Origin: Clostridiales bacterium
Lineage (GTDB): Bacteria > Bacillota > Clostridia > Oscillospirales > Oscillospiraceae
Assembly: GCA_021205375.1 (NCBI GenBank)
Contig: JAJPXR010000261.1
Coordinates: forward strand, 1 to 7,756
Direction: 5' to 3'
DNA: 7,756 nucleotides
The translations under genes and the position numbers were made by a program. This document shows positions 5,571 through 7,756 of this stretch, piece by piece. The notes under the pieces were generated by a model. That model was not told the DNA's origin. It made no database searches and saw only the letters and a list, made by a program, of their open reading frames with translations. Numbering within the stretch: position 1 is the stretch's first letter; each line of letters starts with the position of its first letter.

Positions 5571-5628
5571 GACTAAAGGGACTAAAGCCCCCTCTATCCG
5601 ACTTTAGTCCCTTTAGTCCCGTTTTTTT
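5571..5628 (+). repeat. Perfect 17-bp inverted repeat with T-tract
   Basis: GACTAAAGGGACTAAAG (5571-5587) is exactly mirrored at 5602-5618 around a 14-base loop, then CCG and seven Ts (5622-5628). Each arm is itself a tandem of ACTAAAG at a 9-base period. It can act as a second terminator behind 5521-5551. The paired-unit, inverted architecture also resembles the 4092-4185 iterons, so it may be a protein-binding site. Confidence 0.7.
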
Positions 5629-5665
5629 GGAGATTCAATTTTTATTTTGCACCGCCTGAGGGTGC

Positions 5666-5694
5666 TTGCTTTTTGTCGTTTCCTGTGTTATCCT
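5666..5694 (+). promoter_or_regulatory. Toxin mRNA promoter with extended -10
   Basis: TTGCTT (5666-5671), a 17-bp spacer and TATCCT (5689-5694), with TG at 5686-5687 giving an extended -10. It would start RNA near 5701 and give a leader of about 100 bases rich in pairing G/C runs before the small toxin gene. Confidence 0.5.
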
Positions 5695-5804
5695 GTCAAT
5701 GGCCCCTTGTGGGCCAGGGCGCTGTCCAATACGGCGGCGGTTTGCCCCCTTCACAGGGGCAGCTTCTTTTGCCCCTGATCTGAAAGGAAAGGGGGCGCTG
5801 TCCG

Positions 5805-5885
5805 ATGACCACAATGGAAGTCTTGACGCTTTGCCTTGTCATTATCGGCGTTTGTAACCTGCTTACGCAGAACAAAAAGAAGTAA
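5805..5885 (+). CDS. Type I toxin candidate, 26-residue holin-like peptide
   Basis: The 26-residue peptide MTTMEVLTLCLVIIGVCNLL plus TQNKKK has one predicted membrane helix (about 6-20) and a Lys tail. This is the form of the putative holin-like toxin / TxpA-BsrG group of Firmicute type I toxins, which act on the cell membrane. AAGGGGG (5789-5795) lies 9 bases before the ATG. GCCCC at 5771-5775, or GCCCCC at 5744-5749, can pair with this ribosome site, as expected for a translationally silenced toxin leader. An antisense RNA gene overlaps its 3' end from the opposite strand. In-frame ATGs at 5805 and 5814 are both possible. The gene is easily missed because of its length. Toxicity is inferred from family and layout. 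Confidence 0.75.
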   Translation: MTTMEVLTLCLVIIGVCNLLTQNKKK

Positions 5886-5964
5886 CCGCCCCTAGCCAAA
5901 ACGTGGCGGTTACTTCTTAGTAGCAATCACGGGGGCTAACCGTTGTCGGGCAGCGCCTGTCCCT
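5872..5964 (-). ncRNA. Antisense antitoxin RNA (RatA-like position)
   Basis: Predicted RNA of about 90 nt running leftward from the promoter at 5971-6000 into the 3' end of the toxin gene. Its 3' end is a hairpin formed by 14-bp perfect arms (5877-5890 and 5905-5918), then TTT-G-TT on the minus strand. That U-tract is the complement of the toxin's Asn-Lys-Lys-Lys codons. The RNA would base-pair with the toxin mRNA 3' region, the arrangement known for txpA/ratA. Start and end are inferred. Confidence 0.7.
5877..5918. terminator. 14-bp hairpin shared by toxin mRNA and antisense RNA
   Basis: AAGAAGTAACCGCC and GGCGGTTACTTCTT are perfect inverted arms around a 14-base loop. On the minus strand a T-rich run follows, giving a good terminator. 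On the plus strand TAGTAGC follows, so it would stop the toxin mRNA only weakly. The toxin stop codon (5883-5885) is inside the left arm. Confidence 0.75.
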
Positions 5965-5970
5965 ATGCTT

Positions 5971-6000
5971 ATTATACGGCCCCGGTGGGCCTTCTGTCAA
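5971..6000 (-). promoter_or_regulatory. Consensus promoter of the antisense RNA
   Basis: Minus strand TTGACA (6000-5995), an 18-bp spacer and TATAAT (5976-5971). Both hexamers are perfect consensus, the strongest promoter in the window. That fits a constitutive, short-lived antitoxin RNA that must outnumber its target. Confidence 0.8.
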
Positions 6001-6025
6001 GTCCCCTGTGGGGGCTTTTCTTTTT
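5999..6025 (+). terminator. Rightward terminator between TA module and DUF2442 gene
   Basis: AAGTCCCC (5999-6006) pairs with GGGGGCTT (6010-6017) around a 3-base loop, followed by TTTTCTTTTT. It would stop rightward toxin readthrough before it enters the opposing DUF2442 gene. The T-run lies on the plus strand only, so I see no good terminator for the leftward operon here. Confidence 0.6.
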
Positions 6026-6031
6026 GCGCTT

Positions 6032-6331
6032 TTACCCCACGTCCTCCAGCGGGTCAGCGACCGCCGGGGCCTCATAGACGGTGAAGGGGTCGATGTCAAG
6101 GCAGTTCGCCGGGTCATAGTGGCCGGACAGGTCCCAGGCCACGGTGTCGTTTAAGACGGTGAGCCGCTCCCGGAAAAAGCCCTCATCGGCCAGCGGTGCG
6201 AACACGCCGCCGCGGTCAATATGGGGCTGCATATCATAGCGGCGGATGCTCCCGTCTGTGAAATAGGCGTAGACGGTGCGGCCAGGGCCGGGGGAAACCC
6301 GCTCCACGACGGGAAAGTACGGGTCAGGCAT
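6032..6331 (-). CDS. DUF2442 domain protein
   Basis: A 99-residue protein matching the DUF2442 pattern: an opening PVVERV (7-12), YFTDGSIRRYDMQPHI (23-38), GVFAPLADEGFF (42-53), NDTVAWDLSG (61-70), and a closing acidic DIDPFTVYE (79-87). DUF2442 proteins are small beta-rich proteins often found beside toxin-antitoxin and DUF4160 genes; their molecular role is not settled. The ATG at 6331-6329 overlaps the stop of the RHH gene by 8 bases, with GGAGG 9 bases upstream inside that gene, so the two are coupled and probably act together. The sequence looks intact. The last 12 residues are outside the usual domain. Confidence 0.8.
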   Translation of the reverse strand: MPDPYFPVVERVSPGPGRTVYAYFTDGSIRRYDMQPHIDRGGVFAPLADEGFFRERLTVLNDTVAWDLSGHYDPANCLDIDPFTVYEAPAVADPLEDVG

Positions 6332-6557
6332 TGGTGGGTTCCTCCCCTTCCTGCTGGTTGTTGTCCTCCGTGGCGTTATCCCGCTCCACGGCTTCGTCTA
6401 TGGCGCGGTTCACAAACCCGTTGACGCTCTCCCCCCGCTCCGTGGCGTGGGCCTTGATAGCGTCTTTTTTGCCTTTGGGCATGGTCAGCTCCATTCGGTC
6501 ATAGTTGTTCTTGACGTATTTGTGGACGGCTTTCTGCTGTGCTTTCGATACCGGCAT
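6324..6557 (-). CDS. Ribbon-helix-helix (Arc/CopG-type) DNA-binding protein
   Basis: A 77-residue protein with a central RHH fold: the beta-strand DRMELTMPKG (20-29), which would sit in the major groove, then helix A KKDAIKAHATERG (30-42) and helix B ESVNGFVNRAIDEAVER (43-59). The N-terminus is basic (KAQQKAVHKYVKNN) and the C-terminus acidic. Such proteins bind as dimers to short repeats and are typical antitoxins, plasmid copy regulators or autorepressors. The ATG at 6557-6555 has GGAGG about 8 bases upstream. Three 14-bp repeats upstream (6632-6710) cover its own promoter and the divergent one, so autoregulation plus control of the rightward operon is likely. Together with DUF2442 it could form a toxin-antitoxin-like pair, but I have no proof of toxicity. 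Confidence 0.85.
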   Translation of the reverse strand: MPVSKAQQKAVHKYVKNNYDRMELTMPKGKKDAIKAHATERGESVNGFVNRAIDEAVERDNATEDNNQQEGEEPTNA

Positions 6558-6614
6558 ATTTCTAACCTCCCTCCGGTGACAGAAAAATTCCGACACCTTT
6601 TCCATTGTAGCTAT

Positions 6615-6643
6615 AGTATACACCCAAAAGATACTCCCGTAAA
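6615..6643 (-). promoter_or_regulatory. Leftward promoter for RHH-DUF2442
   Basis: Minus strand TTTACG (6643-6638), a 17-bp spacer and TATACT (6620-6615). The -35 lies inside the first 14-bp repeat (6632-6645), so a bound protein would block polymerase. The start would be near 6608, leaving a leader of about 50 bases. Confidence 0.5.
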
Positions 6644-6711
6644 TAGACAATATCAACAAAAATATTCCCGTAAATATGTCTATTCTGTCAATGGACTATT
6701 CCCGTAAATAG
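6632..6711. repeat. Three operator-like repeats TA[C/T]TCCCGTAAATA
   Basis: Copies at 6632-6645, 6663-6676 and 6697-6710; the first differs by one base. Start-to-start spacing is 31 and 34 bp, about three helical turns. Copy 3 with its flanking bases is CTATT-N6-AATAG and copy 2 is ATATT-N6-AATAT, both palindromic at the edges. An 8-bp inverted repeat AATAGACA/TGTCTATT (6642-6649, 6677-6684) encloses copy 2. Copy 1 covers the -35 of the leftward promoter and copy 3 fills the spacer of the rightward one. Probable RHH operators. Confidence 0.75.
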
Positions 6712-6720
6712 TGCTATAAT
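6692..6720 (+). promoter_or_regulatory. Rightward promoter with extended -10
   Basis: TGGACT (6692-6697), a 17-bp spacer and TATAAT (6715-6720), with TG at 6712-6713 (TGCTATAAT). Repeat copy 3 lies in the spacer. The start would be near 6727 and the transcript covers the genes from 6903 onward. Confidence 0.75.
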
Positions 6721-6726
6721 GTAATC

Positions 6727-6902
6727 ACGATGAAGGAAGGGGAACACAAAACACAGGTTGAGCCAAGGTAGACGGGTAACAGCAAGACTACAAGGCAAGA
6801 CCGGAACGGGATTCGGAATAGACCACTAAGAAGAACGGCAGCTCTGAAAAGCCCCCCGGCGCTCAACCTGAACCACCCACCAAAGACCGAAAGGAGAACA
6901 TC
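6727..6902 (+). ncRNA. Long T-poor 5' leader, possible structured RNA
   Basis: About 176 nt separate the predicted start from the first good start codon, with no gene in between. From 6733 to 6860 there are about 11 T in 128 bases, unlike any coding part of the window. CAGGTTGAGC (6754-6763) and GCTCAACCTG (6861-6870) are perfect inverted arms that would close a domain of about 117 nt. No intrinsic terminator is seen within it, and I do not recognise a known riboswitch. It ends with the AAAGGAG ribosome site of the next gene. Confidence 0.4.
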
Positions 6903-7073
6903 ATGGATATTCCTGCTGAAATTTTGGCCATGTACCCCGCTCCACTGGAGGGCAGCATTGCCAACTATCCGCCTTACGTCGTGGATGACCACACCAAGGC
7001 TGTCCACCGCTATTTTGACGCGCTGGAGGCGTGGATGCAGAGCGCGTACCCCGACTGCCCGTTTCTTAACTGA
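6903..7073 (+). CDS. Small protein of unknown function (56 aa)
   Basis: A 56-residue protein (MDIPAEILAMYPAPLEGSIA start) that I do not recognise. It contains a Pro/Tyr-rich segment (NYPPYVVDDH, 21-30), a likely helix (TKAVHRYFDALEAWMQ, 31-46) and ends in DCPFLN. There is no membrane segment, signal peptide or metal motif. AAAGGAG lies 6 bases before the ATG, which supports translation well. It is the first gene after the long leader, and the next gene starts 15 bases after its stop, so it is the leading member of the operon that the RHH repeats are expected to control. Confidence 0.65.
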   Translation: MDIPAEILAMYPAPLEGSIANYPPYVVDDHTKAVHRYFDALEAWMQSAYPDCPFLN

Positions 7074-7088
7074 TTGGAGGTGAACACG

Positions 7089-7355
7089 ATGAGCATTGAA
7101 GAAACCGCCCTGGAGCTGCTGGCCGTCAAGTCTGAAATCGCCCGCCTCCAGGAAGAGGCCGAGGCCCTGACCGACGCACTCAAGGGGGCGATGGTCGAGG
7201 CTGGCCGGGAAGAGCTGGCCGGGGACGGCTGGAGCGCAAGCTGGAAGAACATCAAGCAAACCCGCTTCGACGCCGCCGCTTTCCGCCGGGAGAACCCGGA
7301 AGAGGCCGCCATGTATATGAAGCAGGTCACCACCACCCGCTTCACCATTTGCTGA
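7089..7355 (+). CDS. Phage-type coiled-coil protein with RFD...RFTI tail
   Basis: An 88-residue protein. Residues 3-45 form a likely coiled coil (ALELLAVKSEIARLQEEAEAL). The C-terminus holds a spaced motif, RFDAAAF (59-65) then TTTRFTI (81-87), which I recall from small proteins of phage and integrative-element recombination or replication modules, loosely like the Gp157-type group. Their biochemical role is unclear. GGAGGTG (7076-7082) sits just before the ATG at 7089; a TTG at 7074 is possible but poorer. It follows the 56-residue gene in the same operon. The protein is intact, with no catalytic motif. Confidence 0.7.
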   Translation: MSIEETALELLAVKSEIARLQEEAEALTDALKGAMVEAGREELAGDGWSASWKNIKQTRFDAAAFRRENPEEAAMYMKQVTTTRFTIC

Positions 7356-7401
7356 AAAAAGCCCCTTGTGCTACACGGCGACCAAACCAAGCACAAGAGG
7401 C
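7355..7401 (-). terminator. Minus-strand terminator-like hairpin
   Basis: GCCCCTTGTGCT (7361-7372) pairs with AGCACAAGAGGC (7390-7401), 11 of 12 positions, around a 17-base loop. Read leftward, the stem is followed by TTTTTT (7360-7355), which makes a terminator on the minus strand. On the plus strand there is no T-run. It could stop antisense transcription coming from the right, or act as an mRNA 3' hairpin for the upstream gene. Confidence 0.5.
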
Positions 7402-7419
7402 CCTGCACCTACCCACACA

Positions 7420-7454
7420 GGGGAGGACACGGTTATTGTACCGCCGTCCTCCCC
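7420..7454 (+). repeat. Strong hairpin upstream of the last small gene
   Basis: GGGGAGGAC (7420-7428) and GTCCTCCCC (7446-7454) are perfect inverted arms, extended inward by CGGT/ACCG. No T-tract follows, so it is not an intrinsic terminator. It lies 24 bases before the next start codon and may set mRNA stability or be a processing site between cistrons. With the 7361-7401 hairpin it fills the only sizeable gap in this operon. Confidence 0.5.
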
Positions 7455-7478
7455 GTTCGTCAAGAAAGGATTCAAGAA

Positions 7479-7691
7479 ATGTTTTTTATTGACACCTGCG
7501 ACGCGATTTATAAAATCAAGGCCGGGTTAAATGCGGTTCAGGCGATTCATCAAGCGATGACCGAGGGCGGGGCAGACCCGTCAAGCTGGACGGATGGCCT
7601 GTTTTTCGTCACCGGCAAACTGGAGGAAGAGGCCGACAGGCTGGAGAAGCTGCTGGACGCTGAGCGGCGCAAGGGGGAGGTAACACCATGA
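7479..7691 (+). CDS. Small protein of unknown function (70 aa)
   Basis: A 70-residue mostly helical protein that I do not recognise: FFIDTCDAIYKIKAGLNAVQ, a short loop with DPSSWTDGLFF (33-43), then an amphipathic acidic helix (GKLEEEADRLEKLLDAERR, 46-64). I see no metal site, membrane segment or catalytic motif. AAAGGA (7464-7469) lies 9 bases before the ATG at 7479. An in-frame TTG at 7368 would add 37 residues but would run through both hairpins, so it is unlikely. It shares the operon direction with the preceding genes and its stop overlaps the next start in ATGA. Confidence 0.6.
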   Translation: MFFIDTCDAIYKIKAGLNAVQAIHQAMTEGGADPSSWTDGLFFVTGKLEEEADRLEKLLDAERRKGEVTP

Positions 7692-7717
7692 AGAAAGATA
7701 GGGAACCTCTGATTTAA
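7688..7717 (+). other. Nine-codon ORF with a good ribosome site
   Basis: ATG at 7688 overlaps the previous stop (ATGA) and has GGGGGAGG upstream, yet the frame closes after nine residues, MKKDREPLI. It may be a truncated start of a lost gene, a leader peptide or a chance product of coupled translation. The start signals are clearly better than needed for a random ORF. Confidence 0.3.
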
Positions 7718-7738
7718 TCTCACGCCTCCCCCGAAATA

Positions 7739-7747
7739 TGCTATAAT
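7739..7747 (+). promoter_or_regulatory. Extended -10 promoter at the right edge
   Basis: TGC-TATAAT at 7739-7747 equals the extended -10 of the 6692-6720 promoter. The -35 position (7719-7724, CTCACG) is poor. A gene beyond the window would begin from here. Confidence 0.5.
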
Positions 7748-7756
7748 AGAAAAAAG

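Noticed and set aside
5666..5857. Plus-strand frame of 63 codons in the toxin leader
   Set aside because: It overlaps the toxin promoter and structured leader in another frame and has no ribosome site; the 26-codon frame fits a known toxin form far better.
5917..6117. Minus-strand frame of 66 codons over the antisense promoter
   Set aside because: It contains the consensus promoter and a terminator stem and overlaps the end of the DUF2442 gene; no start signal.
6632..6711. CRISPR-like array from three repeats with 17-20 base gaps
   Set aside because: Only three 14-base units, lying on two promoters beside an RHH gene; the size and position fit operators, not CRISPR.
6730..6771. 13-codon frame at the start of the T-poor leader as a leader peptide
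   Set aside because: Its ATG lies within a few bases of the predicted RNA start, has no ribosome site and shows no run of regulatory codons.
6714..7259. Minus-strand open frame of 181 codons across the leader and two small genes
   Set aside because: It runs opposite to genes with good ribosome sites and owes its openness to the T-poor leader on the plus strand. No start signal or recognisable domain.

Overview
The window looks like part of a mobile accessory region from a moderately high-GC Firmicute, most likely a gut Clostridia (Oscillospiraceae-like). The pointers are strong GGAGG-type ribosome binding sites, TTG and GTG starts, small clostridial phage-type families and codon choice. This placement is inferred from the sequence, not from a database.

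Region 1 (about 1-2200) is the integration and control end. A tyrosine integrase (191-1384, minus) overlaps the 3' end of an Xre-type repressor gene (1371-2042, minus). Both are read leftward from a divergent control region (2043-2211) that holds promoter-like elements, a GAAAGTA-N-TACTTTC palindrome and a second inverted repeat. Region 2 (2212-5518, plus) runs from an excisionase-like DNA-binding protein into a D5/P4-type SF3 replicative helicase, which overlap by 8 bases. An iteron-like inverted structure flanking an AT-rich core (4092-4185) follows. Then come five tightly packed small genes: two related Cys-rich proteins, a PDDEXK-type nuclease that appears to have lost its catalytic middle, a terminase-small-subunit-like HTH protein and an unknown acidic protein. 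Two hairpins close the unit (5521-5551 and 5571-5628).

The order int - repressor | xis - rep helicase - origin-like repeats - small genes - TerS-like protein matches the layout of phage-inducible chromosomal islands (SaPI/PICI type). My main interpretation is that this is a PICI-like satellite, or a decayed relative, in a clostridial host. No capsid, large terminase, portal or lysis gene lies in the window, and the element's ends are not defined.

Region 3 (5640-6025) holds an unannotated type I toxin-antitoxin candidate. A 26-residue hydrophobic peptide gene (5805-5885) faces an antisense RNA driven by a TTGACA-N18-TATAAT promoter, and the Lys tail of the toxin doubles as the U-tract of the antisense terminator.

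Region 4 (6032-7756) is a divergent regulatory module. A ribbon-helix-helix protein and a DUF2442 protein read leftward (6557-6032). A rightward operon of small genes reads from about 6727. Three 14-bp repeats, spaced about three helical turns apart, cover both promoters and are probably operators of the RHH protein. The rightward transcript begins with an unusual T-poor leader of about 176 nt. It encodes a 56-residue unknown, a phage-type coiled-coil protein and a 70-residue unknown, and the window ends at an extended -10 promoter.
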